Of a stretch of 64,000 bases of DNA, positions 8,084-17,246 are shown in pieces. The translations under genes were made by a program, and so were the position numbers. Source of the DNA: Bacillus sp. FJAT-45350. GTDB lineage: Bacteria > Bacillota > Bacilli > Bacillales > NISU01. The notes beneath the pieces were generated by a model, which had not been told where the DNA came from, searched no databases, and saw only the letters and a program-made list of their open reading frames with translations. Position 1 is the stretch's first letter; every line of letters starts with the position of its first letter. Location: NCBI RefSeq assembly GCF_002335805.1, contig NZ_NISU01000001.1, positions 2,612,079-2,676,078 of the forward strand, given 5' to 3'.

Positions 8084-9001
8084 TTATTTCGAGAACAAAC
8101 CTCTCAATGCAAAGCTTACATTTTGAGGTCGTTCTGCTAATCGTCGCATGAAATAACCAAACCAATCATCACCAAATGGAATATACACTCTCATTTTATA
8201 GCCTTCTTTTACTAAAGCTATCTGTAGATTCGTTCGAAAACCATAAAGCATTTGAAATTCAAATTGGTCCTTCGGGATACTTTCTCTTTCAGCAAATTTC
8301 TTTACTCTTTCAATTATGCGGTGGTCATGTGTTGCGATAGCGGTATAGCTTCCACTTTTTAAATGGGACTGAATTATTTTATAATAGTTTTCATCAATTT
8401 TTTTCTTATTTTGAATAGCTACTTTACTCGATTCTTTGTAGGCTCCTTTTACTAGCCTAAGAGGAATGCCTTGTAGTTTTGTCACATCATCTTCGGAACG
8501 AAATAAATAAGCTTGAATGACGGTACCTACATTATCGTATTCCTTTCGTAGCTCAGTTAATATATCTAGAGTTTGCTGACAATGTGTGTAGTCTTCCATA
8601 TCAATTCTTACAAAATTATTATAGTTCCTTGCTCGCTCAACAATTCGACGCATGTTCTCTAGGCAGAATTCCTTACTTATATCTAGACCCAATTGAGTGA
8701 GCTTTAAAGATAGATTACAATCTACTTTTCCTTTAGCGATTTTATCTAATGTTTCAATACAATAGTTCGTTGCTTCTTCTGCTTCTTTTTTCGTCGTAAC
8801 AAATTCCCCTAAATGATCTAATGTACAAGATAACCCTCTATCATTTAACTCATTAACCTTTTCAATTGCACTTTCTATTGTTGTACCGGCTACTACCTGT
8901 GATGCACCAAGCTTAAGACCCCACTTTTTAGCCGCTGCGTTCATTGGTCTATTTTGTGAGAGATAAATAAAAAAGGCTTTTAATGGCTTATTTAGTACCA
9001 T
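8084..9001 (-). CDS. putB: Proline dehydrogenase
   Basis: 305 residues. A monofunctional FAD-dependent proline dehydrogenase oxidising proline to pyrroline-5-carboxylate at the membrane face. The TIM-barrel motifs are LDHLGEFV near residue 60, NFVRIDMEDYTHCQQTLDI, RLVKGAYKESS, IATHDHRII and FQMLYGFR; the Arg pair near the end (RRLAERPQN) binds the substrate carboxylate. I start at the ATG at 9001, 7-8 bases after GGGGGTG; an upstream GTG (9010) lies inside the ribosome site. It stands between rocA and rocD with short gaps, so it is co-transcribed with the P5C dehydrogenase that removes its product. Confidence 0.93.
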   Translation of the reverse strand: MVLNKPLKAFFIYLSQNRPMNAAAKKWGLKLGASQVVAGTTIESAIEKVNELNDRGLSCTLDHLGEFVTTKKEAEEATNYCIETLDKIAKGKVDCNLSLKLTQLGLDISKEFCLENMRRIVERARNYNNFVRIDMEDYTHCQQTLDILTELRKEYDNVGTVIQAYLFRSEDDVTKLQGIPLRLVKGAYKESSKVAIQNKKKIDENYYKIIQSHLKSGSYTAIATHDHRIIERVKKFAERESIPKDQFEFQMLYGFRTNLQIALVKEGYKMRVYIPFGDDWFGYFMRRLAERPQNVSFALRGLFSK

Positions 9002-9028
9002 TTGCTTCACCCCCGATAGAAAGTGAAT

Positions 9029-10576
9029 CTAATACATTTCTGATATTGTTTTAGCTTGCATATAAAGAGGTAGGTAATCAGGTCCCCCAGCCTTCGAATC
9101 TGTACCTGACAATTTAAATCCTCCAAATGGGTGGTACCCAACAATGGCACCTGTACAGTTTCTATTAAAATATAAATTCCCTACATGAAAATCTCGCTTA
9201 GCCTGTTCTATATGAGCTCGATTATTTGATATGACCGCTCCTGTTAGTCCATATTCAGTATTATTCGCTATCTCAATCGCTTCCTCAAAGTTCTGAGCTT
9301 TACTAAAAGCTACAACTGGTCCAAATATTTCTTCCTGCATAATACTTGCATTCGGTGCGACATCAGCAAAAACTGTCGGTTCAATAAAGAAACCTTTAGA
9401 AGAATTCCCATTTCCTCCTGCTATTAATCGACCTTCTTTTTTACCTATTTCAATGTAGCTCATGATTTTATCAAACGCCTTTTGGTCAATGACTGGACCC
9501 ATGTAATGTTCTTGAATGACTGGGTCTCCAAGAGTTAATTTATTCGTTAACTTCTCTACCCTTTGAAGCACTTCGTCATATACCTCTTGATGGACAACAG
9601 CACGAGATCCAGCTGAACATTTTTGTCCTGAGAAACCAAAGGCAGAAATAACAATTGCTTCAGCGGCTAATTCAAGATCAGCTTCCTTATCAACAACGAC
9701 AGTATCTTTACCTCCCATTTCTACAATGACACGCTTTAAATGTTGCTGACCATGTTGGACAACACCAGCTTTTTCGTAAATGCTTACACCTACATCCCTT
9801 GAGCCAGTGAAGGTGATTACACTCGTTTTGGGATGTTCGACAATATAATCACCAACCTCAGCCCCGCTACCTGGAATGAAATTTACAACACCATTTGGTA
9901 AGCCCGCTTCTTCTAGCACCTCTACAAACTTTGCCGCTACTACAGGTGTCGTACTAGCCGGTTTAAGTAATACTGTATTTCCTGTTACGATAGGTGCCAC
10001 AGTCGTTCCAGCCATTATCGCAAAAGCAAAATTCCATGGTGAAATAGTTACCGTCACACCAATAGGAGTGTAGAAGTAGCGATTATGTTCTCCTTCTCGG
10101 CTTAACACCGCTTTGCCATCCTTTAACTCAATCATCTGTCGGGCGTAGTACTCCAGAAAATCTATCGCTTCTGCTGTATCTGCATCTGCTTCCTTCCATG
10201 GCTTTCCCGCTTCTTTTACAAGCCAGGCTGAAAACTCATGCTTTCTACGACGAACAATTGCAGCTGCTCGTATTAAGATATTTGCCCGTTCCTCTGGGTT
10301 TACATTTCTCCATTTACGAAATACTCCATGAGCTACTGATATTGCTTTTTCTGCTATATCCTTATTTGCTTTCGAAACTACACCAATGATTTCTTCTTTA
10401 TTTGAAGGATTTGTAGAAATTATCTTCTCGTTTGTTGTCACTCTTTCTCCATTTATAATCAGGGGATACTCTTTACCTAACTCAGATTCTACTTTCGAAA
10501 TAGCAGCTTTAAATTCCTCGACATTCCGTTGATTAGTAAAGTCTGTAAAGGGTTCATGCCTATAAGGTGTAACCAT
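9029..10576 (-). CDS. rocA: 1-pyrroline-5-carboxylate dehydrogenase
   Basis: 515 residues. An NAD-dependent aldehyde dehydrogenase that oxidises P5C/glutamate semialdehyde to glutamate. Motifs are [31 protein letters not shown], catalytic Glu in [12 protein letters not shown], catalytic Cys in [11 protein letters not shown], and [10 protein letters not shown]. Length and sequence match the RocA/PutC type rather than other aldehyde dehydrogenases. It is the first gene of the operon, with GGAGGG upstream of its ATG. The product channels both arginine-derived and proline-derived P5C to glutamate. The symbol could equally be putC; sequence alone does not settle it. Confidence 0.93.
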   Translation of the reverse strand: MVTPYRHEPFTDFTNQRNVEEFKAAISKVESELGKEYPLIINGERVTTNEKIISTNPSNKEEIIGVVSKANKDIAEKAISVAHGVFRKWRNVNPEERANILIRAAAIVRRRKHEFSAWLVKEAGKPWKEADADTAEAIDFLEYYARQMIELKDGKAVLSREGEHNRYFYTPIGVTVTISPWNFAFAIMAGTTVAPIVTGNTVLLKPASTTPVVAAKFVEVLEEAGLPNGVVNFIPGSGAEVGDYIVEHPKTSVITFTGSRDVGVSIYEKAGVVQHGQQHLKRVIVEMGGKDTVVVDKEADLELAAEAIVISAFGFSGQKCSAGSRAVVHQEVYDEVLQRVEKLTNKLTLGDPVIQEHYMGPVIDQKAFDKIMSYIEIGKKEGRLIAGGNGNSSKGFFIEPTVFADVAPNASIMQEEIFGPVVAFSKAQNFEEAIEIANNTEYGLTGAVISNNRAHIEQAKRDFHVGNLYFNRNCTGAIVGYHPFGGFKLSGTDSKAGGPDYLPLYMQAKTISEMY

Positions 10577-10682
10577 AAAAAGCCCTCCTTAATAAAATAG
10601 TAAGTGCCTATAATACATACCTATGATCAAATAGTGTAAAATCAACTTAAAAGCATCTGAAAAATTACAAAATATGAATTAC

Positions 10683-10706
10683 GAATTTTAGAGTCGTCTA
10701 AAATTC
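10683..10706. promoter_or_regulatory. Perfect 10-bp inverted repeat upstream of rocA
   Basis: Arms GAATTTTAGA and TCTAAAATTC surround a GTCG centre, 107 bp before the rocA start and 92 bp before the plus-strand DCC gene. Without a T-run it is more operator-like than terminator-like. It could be the site of the PutR-like or another regulator; I found no -12/-24 SigL promoter here. Confidence 0.4.
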
Positions 10707-10738
10707 CTTCCATTCTTTAAAAATAGAAACCTAATTAA

Positions 10739-10773
10739 TTCATAATTCATAATTCATAATTCATAATTCATAA
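10739..10773. repeat. Heptamer tandem repeat, five TTCATAA units
   Basis: Five perfect 7-bp units, the reverse complement of the heptamer at 6785. It lies just before the ribosome site of the DCC gene. Confidence 0.85.
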
Positions 10774-10797
10774 TTCAACCAGAGAGGGGTTGTTGTT

Positions 10798-11187
10798 ATG
10801 GCTGTTGTTTTGTTTGATGGTGAGTGTCATTTATGCAATCGTAGTGTACAGTTCATAATAAAAAGGGATCCAAAGGGATATTTTCAATTTACAACTCTAC
10901 AGAGTGGCGTTGGGAAAGAGTTGGTAAAAAAACATAATCTACCTTCAACTCTAGATAGTATCGTAGTCATTGATAATGATAGGTATTACGTGAAATCAGA
11001 TGGGGCACTACACATTTGTCGTCATTTAAAGGGTGGTTGGAAGTCATTTTATCTAGTAAAGCTTCTTCCACATTTCATAAGGGATTTCTTTTATAGGATT
11101 ATAGCTATGAATCGGTATAAGTGGTTTGGCAAAGAGGAAAAATGTCTTTTGCCATCCAAAGAACTTAAGAAGCGTTTTTTAGAGTAA
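10798..11187 (+). CDS. DCC family thiol-disulfide oxidoreductase-like protein
   Basis: 129 residues. It begins VVLFDGECHLCNRSVQFI, the DGxCxxC signature that names the DCC family (DUF393), with a thioredoxin-like fold; the later segment WFGKEEKCLLPSKELKKRF is also typical. B. subtilis YuxK belongs here. The two cysteines suggest redox chemistry, but no substrate is established. AGAGAGGGG precedes the ATG. It is divergent from rocA and stands alone. Confidence 0.85.
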   Translation: MAVVLFDGECHLCNRSVQFIIKRDPKGYFQFTTLQSGVGKELVKKHNLPSTLDSIVVIDNDRYYVKSDGALHICRHLKGGWKSFYLVKLLPHFIRDFFYRIIAMNRYKWFGKEEKCLLPSKELKKRFLE

Positions 11188-11331
11188 TAATTTAGAAGTT
11201 ACAAGCCATATACCCTAAAACTATAATATTGTAACCTTTTTAGTCATGATGAATAGTGTCTTACTATTGTATGTTCTGCTCTGAGCTTTTATAATGTGAG
11301 AAATAGCTTTAACTAAGGAAAGGATTTTGAT

Positions 11332-11970
11332 ATGGCGAATACACATACATTTTCAAAAGGCGAAGAAATTGCTAATGCCATTACACATGGAATAGGAGCA
11401 CTATTAAGTATTGCTGCCTTAGTAATTCTTATCGTGTTTTCTTCTCTCTATGGTAACCCGTGGCACGTTGTTAGCTTTACGTTATTTGGAGTAACAATGG
11501 TGCTATTGTATACATCATCTACATTTGTTCATGCTTTTCCAGAGGGTAAAGCAAAGGATGTTTTTGAAATTCTCGATCATTCGTCGATTTATTTCTTTAT
11601 TGCCGGTACGTACACACCCTTTTTGTTTATTGCTGTAAAAGGTTGGCTTGGCTGGACGTTGTTTGGAATCGTGTGGGGAGTAGCAATTGCCGGTACGGTT
11701 TTCAAATGCTTTTTCGTAAAAAAATATTTAATTATATCAACATTAGGCTATGTATTTTTAGGATGGCAAATAGTGTTCGCTTGGAACCATATTGTCGCAA
11801 ATGTCCCATACAATGGCATTGTCTTATTAGTAGTAGGAGGCGTGTGCTATACAGTTGGTGCTATCTTTTACATGTGGCGAGGGTTTAGATACCATCATGC
11901 CATCTGGCACTTATTCGTCCTAGGCGGAACAATCACCCACTTCTTCGCTGTCCTACTATACCTACTTTAG
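11332..11970 (+). CDS. Hemolysin III family membrane protein
   Basis: 212 residues with seven hydrophobic segments. It belongs to the hemolysin III/YqfA family, distantly related to progestin and adipoQ receptors. The conserved family features are the N-terminal GEEIANAITHGIGALLSI, the DHSSIYFFIAGTYTP segment and the C-terminal HAIWHLFVLGG with histidines and an aspartate that form a metal site in relatives. Its function in Bacillus is not established; the haemolysin name is historical. GGAAAGGA precedes the ATG. Confidence 0.88.
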   Translation: MANTHTFSKGEEIANAITHGIGALLSIAALVILIVFSSLYGNPWHVVSFTLFGVTMVLLYTSSTFVHAFPEGKAKDVFEILDHSSIYFFIAGTYTPFLFIAVKGWLGWTLFGIVWGVAIAGTVFKCFFVKKYLIISTLGYVFLGWQIVFAWNHIVANVPYNGIVLLVVGGVCYTVGAIFYMWRGFRYHHAIWHLFVLGGTITHFFAVLLYLL

Positions 11971-11975
11971 GGCAA

Positions 11976-12003
11976 TTATGAATTATGATTTACTAGTTAT
12001 AAA
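11976..12003. repeat. Degenerate TTATGAA heptamer repeats
   Basis: Four adjacent 7-bp units (TTATGAA, TTATGAT, TTACTAG, TTATAAA) begin just after the hemolysin III stop. They face inverted copies at 12057-12084 across a terminator hairpin. Confidence 0.55.
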
Positions 12004-12013
12004 TGTATAAACC

Positions 12014-12046
12014 AAAAAAGGGTGAGCACATGTACTCACCTCTTTT
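12014..12046 (-). terminator. Terminator of the DHH phosphoesterase gene
   Basis: Stem GGTGAG / CTCACC extended by flanking pairs. On the minus strand it is followed by CCTTTTTTGG. It is probably bidirectional, also serving the convergent hemolysin III gene. Confidence 0.7.
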
Positions 12047-12056
12047 GATACTTAAA

Positions 12057-12084
12057 TTCATAATTCATAACCCATAATTCATAA
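12057..12084. repeat. TTCATAA heptamer repeats
   Basis: Units TTCATAA, TTCATAA, CCCATAA, TTCATAA; the inverted partner of the array at 11976. Confidence 0.65.
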
Positions 12085-12094
12085 CTACTAAAAG

Positions 12095-13015
12095 CTATCC
12101 ATCATTTTTCACCGTTTCTACAATCTCTTGAATTGTTTTGTCTGCATCATTATATGGTACTTGGCACGTTCCTGCAGCTTGGTGACCGCCTCCATCATAT
12201 TCTCTCATTAAATGTCCAACATGAGTGTTTGAGGATTTGTTGACAATGCTGTACCCGCATGCAATTGCACAGTTTTGTTTGCGGAAGCCGTCTACAATCC
12301 ATAGTGAAATATTCTGCTCTGGGTATAGAGCATACACTAGGAAACGATTCCCTGGATAAATAGGGTCTACACCACGTAAATCAGTGATGATAACATTTCC
12401 ATCCGTTTTTGTATATTCCTTAAGCATTCCTTGGAATTGCTCGTTTAATTCATAGTATCTTTTTACACGTTCTTGTACATCCGGATCTTGAAGAACTTCT
12501 TCACTTGTTGCATCGGAACATAAATCAACTAATTTCTCCATTAATTGATAGTTACTAATTCGATAATCGCGGAAACGTCCTAGACCAGTCCTTGCATCCA
12601 TTATAAAAGAGAGTAAGTCCCAACCTTCTGGATTAAGAATATCCTCTTTACTAAATTTTGCAGCATCTGCCTTATCAACGCCCTCCATAATATCATCTAG
12701 CTTGGCACCAAACTTCTGACGACCACCGAAATAGTCATAAACGACTCTCGCTGCACTATCTGCAATACGAACCTCACCTTTATAAGTAAAGCCTTCGTCT
12801 TCAGAACGCTTTAACTCACTAGCATGATGGTCAAACCACATACCACAACCTTCAATATAAGGAACGTTTGTTAAAATATCATTTTCCGTAATCTCTACTT
12901 TTCCATCCTGCATATCTTTCGGATGAACAAATGTCATTTCATCGATCATATCTAACTGTTTTAAAAGCATTGCTGTAACAAGTCCATCAAAGTCAGAACG
13001 AGTGACTAATCTCAT
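12095..13015 (-). CDS. DHH/DHHA1 family phosphoesterase
   Basis: 306 residues. It starts MRLVTRSDFDGLVTAML (first Mn-binding aspartates, DxDG) and carries WFDHHASE (the DHH motif) near residue 82. The C-terminal DHHA1 domain ends with GGGHQAAG, the substrate-binding glycine motif. This family includes exopolyphosphatases, NrnA-type nanoRNases and cyclic-dinucleotide phosphodiesterases. The sequence does not show which substrate is used; the absence of PAS and GGDEF parts excludes GdpP. GGAGG precedes the ATG; monocistronic with the terminator at 12014. Confidence 0.82.
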   Translation of the reverse strand: MRLVTRSDFDGLVTAMLLKQLDMIDEMTFVHPKDMQDGKVEITENDILTNVPYIEGCGMWFDHHASELKRSEDEGFTYKGEVRIADSAARVVYDYFGGRQKFGAKLDDIMEGVDKADAAKFSKEDILNPEGWDLLSFIMDARTGLGRFRDYRISNYQLMEKLVDLCSDATSEEVLQDPDVQERVKRYYELNEQFQGMLKEYTKTDGNVIITDLRGVDPIYPGNRFLVYALYPEQNISLWIVDGFRKQNCAIACGYSIVNKSSNTHVGHLMREYDGGGHQAAGTCQVPYNDADKTIQEIVETVKNDG

Positions 13016-13150
13016 ATTCTATTTCCTCCAATTCATCTATGTTTCAATCTATTCTACAAGTATATATACCATTTACTACTTTACGATAGAATTGAAGAAA
13101 ATCCTAGTAATAATCACTATTTCTTAGCTATAAACCATCCTTTTACCTTA

Positions 13151-14437
13151 TTATTCATATGACTGAATCAATTGAACATTGTATTCTTCCGTTGAGGATA
13201 AAGAACCATTGTATCCTGGGTCTCTGTAATACCAAGACATTTGACCAAAGTATTGCTGTAAGTCTTCCGATTGGAACGGATATCCATGCCTTGCGTAGAT
13301 TTCATTTCTAGCTATTCTAAGCTCTCCCTTCGATAAACTGGATACTTCACTTCGAATTAGTTTTCGATAGTGACTATCTGGGAAGATAAACCCATCATTA
13401 ACATACACATACGTAGGCCTTTCAACAACCCTAACTTCTTCTACTACCTGAACTTCCTTTACTACCTGCTTTGACTCTTGTTCTTCTTTTAGCTCTAAAT
13501 AAATATAGTTGCGATCAATAGAGATGGAATCAGTCTCAAATATCTTACCGTTACTTACCTTTTGAGCATACACCTTTATAGATCCATCAAAAGGGACCGG
13601 ACCAAATTCAGATGACTCACCTATTGTTAGGCCTGTGTTCTGCCCATTGACTAATAACTTAGCGGTTAAGTCATTTGAATCAATATGAACATACTCCCCT
13701 TGAACATTTAATGTAGCATTTTCCTGAGGATTATCTAGTAAAATCATTTCAACATCATCTTTTAAATCAACATATTCTGTAGAACGGAATGCACTTATTT
13801 GATATACACCTGGTAAATAGGGACCGAGTTCATTCTGACTATCACTCGAAACTAACACTTCTCGCTCATTGACGAAAACCCTACTATCTGGTCCACGTAG
13901 CTCTAATAAAACATAATAAGGCTTAGGTTCAAATACATATCGATTAAAAATGAATAAATTCTTACCTTCTTCTTTTATCTTGAAATACTGAAACGTCCCT
14001 CCTCCACTTGCAAGTTGCTCTTCAAGGTCTACTGACATTGCTTCTGCCAATGAAGGAGAGCTATCAAGTAACTGTAAAAAGGGCTGTAAATCCTCACTTG
14101 ATACCGCTGTCCGTGAATCCATTGGTGAAATAAGCTTGGTTAGTGTACTTGCATCCCTTGAATACAACCCATCAATAAACTGAGAAACCGCTTTTTCCTT
14201 TGTAAAATGATTAGCTCCTAAGAAGTACCCACCAACAAGTATCACTACAATTACCAACCCAATTATTAATCCTACTGAAGAAGATTGCTTACCTACATTT
14301 TTTGAACTTCTATTCTGAACCGGCTCTGGTGGTGAATTTATTTCTCTCCGTAGTTCCTTACTTAATACTTTCTCACCACAACTAGGACAAAATGAAGCTC
14401 CTTCCTTTAATGAGTGCCCACAATTTTTGCAATACAA
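13151..14437 (-). CDS. TcaA-like zinc-ribbon membrane protein with YARHG domain
   Basis: 428 residues. I start at TTG 14437 (GGGGGAG upstream) because the product then begins with the zinc ribbon YCKNCGHSLKEGASFCPSCG; an upstream ATG reads into a repeat element. A single membrane segment follows (SVGLIIGLVIVVILVGGYFL), then a long extracellular region with repeated beta-rich modules, and a C-terminal YARHG domain (IARNEIYARHGYPF). The order zinc ribbon, one membrane helix, extracellular repeats matches TcaA-type proteins of staphylococci, linked there to glycopeptide response; the YARHG ending is typical of secreted wall-associated proteins. Role here unknown, probably envelope-related. Confidence 0.8.
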   Translation of the reverse strand: MYCKNCGHSLKEGASFCPSCGEKVLSKELRREINSPPEPVQNRSSKNVGKQSSSVGLIIGLVIVVILVGGYFLGANHFTKEKAVSQFIDGLYSRDASTLTKLISPMDSRTAVSSEDLQPFLQLLDSSPSLAEAMSVDLEEQLASGGGTFQYFKIKEEGKNLFIFNRYVFEPKPYYVLLELRGPDSRVFVNEREVLVSSDSQNELGPYLPGVYQISAFRSTEYVDLKDDVEMILLDNPQENATLNVQGEYVHIDSNDLTAKLLVNGQNTGLTIGESSEFGPVPFDGSIKVYAQKVSNGKIFETDSISIDRNYIYLELKEEQESKQVVKEVQVVEEVRVVERPTYVYVNDGFIFPDSHYRKLIRSEVSSLSKGELRIARNEIYARHGYPFQSEDLQQYFGQMSWYYRDPGYNGSLSSTEEYNVQLIQSYE

Positions 14438-14469
14438 AACCTTCTCCCCCTTTTTTAGGCATACAGAAA

Positions 14470-14535
14470 GAGCAATGAACGGAGCCATTGTACTTTTTGA
14501 ATAAGCTTGCTCTCGGTGAATACCTCAGAGCAAGC
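14470..14535. repeat. Second copy of the palindromic repeat family
   Basis: Contains GAGCAATGAACGGAGCCATTG (14470), close to the modules at 4511 and 4581, followed by an inverted repeat GCTTGCTCT / AGAGCAAGC (14505-14535). It lies between two zinc-ribbon genes and supplies the spurious upstream start of the first. Confidence 0.5.
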
Positions 14536-14587
14536 GTGCTACATACGAAGCCTTATAAACTGCTTTTTTTCTCAATTATCCCCCTCA

Positions 14588-15331
14588 CTAAAATAAAAAT
14601 AACTCTCTCTGAATCTCACTAATTAACCCATTCAACATACTCTCACCAAACATCACTCCTAGAATAATCATAATGATGTAAGCAAGTACTACCCCATAAA
14701 ACGAGTCTAATCCACCTTTACTTTCCTTAGGATACGAGTAAATCGTTGATGTGATCGTTAAAAGGAAACAGCATAACGCAATAAATAATAAGAGAAATGC
14801 AAAAGCGTAGATTGATAGTGTCACTAAGATAACTGCTACTAACACAAGAAATACCGGGACAGTTACAAACGTACCAAACCGAGCAACAACATCACGAAAA
14901 GTTACTTCAAGTTTCATAAATTTAGTAACGACAAACATAATCCCACTTAAAGCGGCTAAAAAGAGGATAAACATAAACATTGGCTTTACGACTACATCAA
15001 AAATTGGTACATCCACGTAGCCTCTACCTACATTATTCGCAACTGAATATGTAAACAGAGGGAGAAGTAATGAAAATAATACAAGTGATATAATTCCATT
15101 AGACAACTGAGCTCCATTTGTTGTCCTACCAAAGCTCATTGGATTTTTCAACGCTCGGAGTGCAAAACTAAAGTATTGTTTACTCATCTCTTTTCCTTGC
15201 TTTACATACTCATTTTCTTTTACGCTTGTATTCACTGTATTTGATGTTCCTACCTGAGCAATTTGGTTACCACAGTGAATACAAAATTTCGCCCCTTCTT
15301 CTACCGCTCCACCACAGTGTGGACAATGCAT
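14588..15331 (-). CDS. Zinc-ribbon multi-pass membrane protein
   Basis: 247 residues. An N-terminal zinc ribbon (CPHCGGAVEEGAKFCIHCG, residues 3-21) precedes a polar linker and five or six hydrophobic segments from about residue 75 to the end, a layout like Yip1-type or DUF6574-type membrane proteins. GGAGAGG precedes the ATG. It is followed, after about 150 bp with a repeat element, by the TcaA-like gene with a similar zinc ribbon, so the two may act in one envelope process. No catalytic motif is visible. Confidence 0.72.
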   Translation of the reverse strand: MHCPHCGGAVEEGAKFCIHCGNQIAQVGTSNTVNTSVKENEYVKQGKEMSKQYFSFALRALKNPMSFGRTTNGAQLSNGIISLVLFSLLLPLFTYSVANNVGRGYVDVPIFDVVVKPMFMFILFLAALSGIMFVVTKFMKLEVTFRDVVARFGTFVTVPVFLVLVAVILVTLSIYAFAFLLLFIALCCFLLTITSTIYSYPKESKGGLDSFYGVVLAYIIMIILGVMFGESMLNGLISEIQRELFLF

Positions 15332-15520
15332 CTTATCCTCTCCAATCTTTTTTGAATCTACTCCAATTAATGCAGTAAACCCAATCTATGAAGTAAGTAG
15401 TACTTCCGTTGACTATGAAATTTTCACTTTTGAATACACACTATAAGTACGACATTAGTCTCATTACTATGCTTACTAATCCAGATTTTTGTAAATAAAA
15501 TTCAATATAAGAATTATTTA

Positions 15521-15568
15521 CAAAACAAAAAAAGACTCCTATCCCATTAGTAAGGAAGTAGTCTTTTA
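15521..15568 (-). terminator. Terminator after the HemAT-type gene
   Basis: Imperfect stem AAAGACT..CCT / AGG..AGTCTTT. Read on the minus strand it ends in a long T-run (TTTTTTTGTTTTG). Confidence 0.75.
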
Positions 15569-15600
15569 AATTTACTATTTGTACACATATATTTTATTGC

Positions 15601-16895
15601 TTAGGCATTATTAGCTGCTTCATTTAACTCTTCTGCTGATTTAGCCACTTTCGATGTCGCTTGTCCAATTTCAATGATTGTATCTACAAGAGCAATAATT
15701 TGTTGATCCAATTCTTCTACACCAACTAAATTTTGCTTCATAGAACTAACAATATCATGAAACGTGCTCCCAGTTGATTTTGTCGTTACTTCACCCTCAG
15801 TGACATCAAGCTGAACAGTTTCAATTGTACTCACTACTTGATTAGTATACTCATTTGTTGCTTGGATAAGAGCTTGAATCTCAGTAATCGAACTTTTCGT
15901 TTGTTCTGCTAGATTACGAACCTCGTTGCAACAACAGAGAACCCTCGACCATGCTCTCCTGCTCTTGCTGCTTCTATTGCAGAATTTAGAGCTAGAAGAT
16001 TCGTTTGCTCAGCTATATTTTGAACAATATTGATAACAGCATTAATTTTTTTAGAAGACTCATCTAACTTCGTCACATATTCTTGCATTACTTGGGTACG
16101 CTGGGCTATCGACTCTATTTTTTCTGTTAACTCATTCATTTTCACTTGACCGACTTTGGCAAATTCTTGAGCTTGATTAGAGCCATCTTTATTTTTAGTT
16201 ACATTTGATTTAACATTTTCACTATTGTGTACAAGGTTATCAACAGCTGCATTTGTTTGTTCTGCTAAAGAAACTAGATTTTCACTTATTACAAGTATTT
16301 TTCCTTTTAGCTCTGACTTTACTTCCTCATAGTCATTTTCACGATTTTTCATATTTTCATTTTCATAAGCTTCTAGAACTAATTGTTGCTCTAAATTCAG
16401 GATTTTAGTAATCGCCTTAATTATCCTTCTTTGTTCTTCCTTACAATCAACGTTTTCATAAATGATATCAATAAACGTTGACTGTAAATTTTGGAAAGCC
16501 CCTAAATACCACTTTGGTTCTAAACCAATACGAAAGTGGATTTTCGCTACTATTAATCGCTTTTCAAAAAATTGCTCATCAATTACACCATTAAATAACT
16601 CTTCTAAATGAACTGATAACGTTTGTCTTAAACGATTTGTATTACTATTATCCTCTATAATCTTTTTTAACTGTGGAACTTCTAATATAGTATTATAAAA
16701 CGTATTAATTAACTCATCTAAATTCTCTTTAATCAGTGGTTCTACAGCATGAATAAGCTGTAAATCTTCTTTATCAAATGAAATCATTTCCATTTGCTTT
16801 TTAATTTCGGAATTTTTTATATCCATTTTTACATTTACAGTTTTAGCTTTATCTAACCAAACTTGCATTTCACCCTTCTTCGGGAAAAATTTCAT
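15601..16895 (-). pseudogene. hemAT: HemAT-type haem aerotaxis transducer, frameshifted
   Basis: The N-terminal globin-coupled sensor (about residues 30-185) matches B. subtilis HemAT: INTFY holds the distal Tyr, [20 protein letters not shown] the proximal His. The methyl-accepting signalling domain follows, up to [29 protein letters not shown]. There the frame breaks: GCAACGAG is one A short of the GCAAACGAG that would give [11 protein letters not shown], so translation stops at 15909. The other frame continues without a break to 15601. Restored, the protein would have about 431 residues, close to B. subtilis HemAT. As written the receptor loses its signalling tip and output; the globin part could still be made. 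Confidence 0.85.
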
Positions 16896-17018
16896 ACTAT
16901 TTCACAACTCCTTTAACACTATAGATACAGTGTGTGTTTTGATTATATATCACTGTCAGGATAATGGCACTAATTTTCTGACAAAATCGTTTTTTGTCGA
17001 ATCTCTCTTTTTATCGAC

Positions 17019-17063
17019 AAAGGGCTGTTTAGAGGGTATACGGCACTCTTTAAACAGCCCTTT
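17019..17063. terminator. Strong hairpin after the EAL remnant
   Basis: Arms AAAGGGCTGTTTAgAG and CTcTTTAAACAGCCCTTT pair almost fully. It lies 3 bp beyond the minus-strand EAL stop codon. The following bases are only partly T-rich in either direction. Confidence 0.65.
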
Positions 17064-17065
17064 CT

Positions 17066-17246
17066 TTACATCCATGTTTTAGCAATAACTTGTAACTCTT
17101 TAAACCTTTTCTCAAATTCATTAGCCGGTATTGGACGACTAAAGAAGTATCCTTGAAGCTCATTACATTGATTTTCCTTCAAAAATACTAATTGTTCTTT
17201 TTCTTCTACACCTTCCGCAATTACTTCTAAATTTAAATTAAATCAA
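17066..17246 (-). pseudogene. C-terminal remnant of an EAL-domain protein
   Basis: Frame reading NLNLEVIAEGVEEKEQLVFL followed by KENQCNELQGYFFSRPIPANEFEK (quoted in two parts) up to a TAA at 17066. These are the last motifs of c-di-GMP phosphodiesterase EAL domains: VIAEGVE and the C-terminal QGYFFSRP. The catalytic EAL, NDFG and DxxK parts are missing, and upstream in this frame is a TGA. The fragment abuts the broken lipoprotein gene, so a deletion joined two genes here. Confidence 0.8.

Noticed and set aside
14438..14488. Upstream ATG start for the TcaA-like protein
   Set aside because: It reads through the intergenic repeat element; TTG 14437 has the ribosome site and puts the zinc ribbon at the N-terminus.
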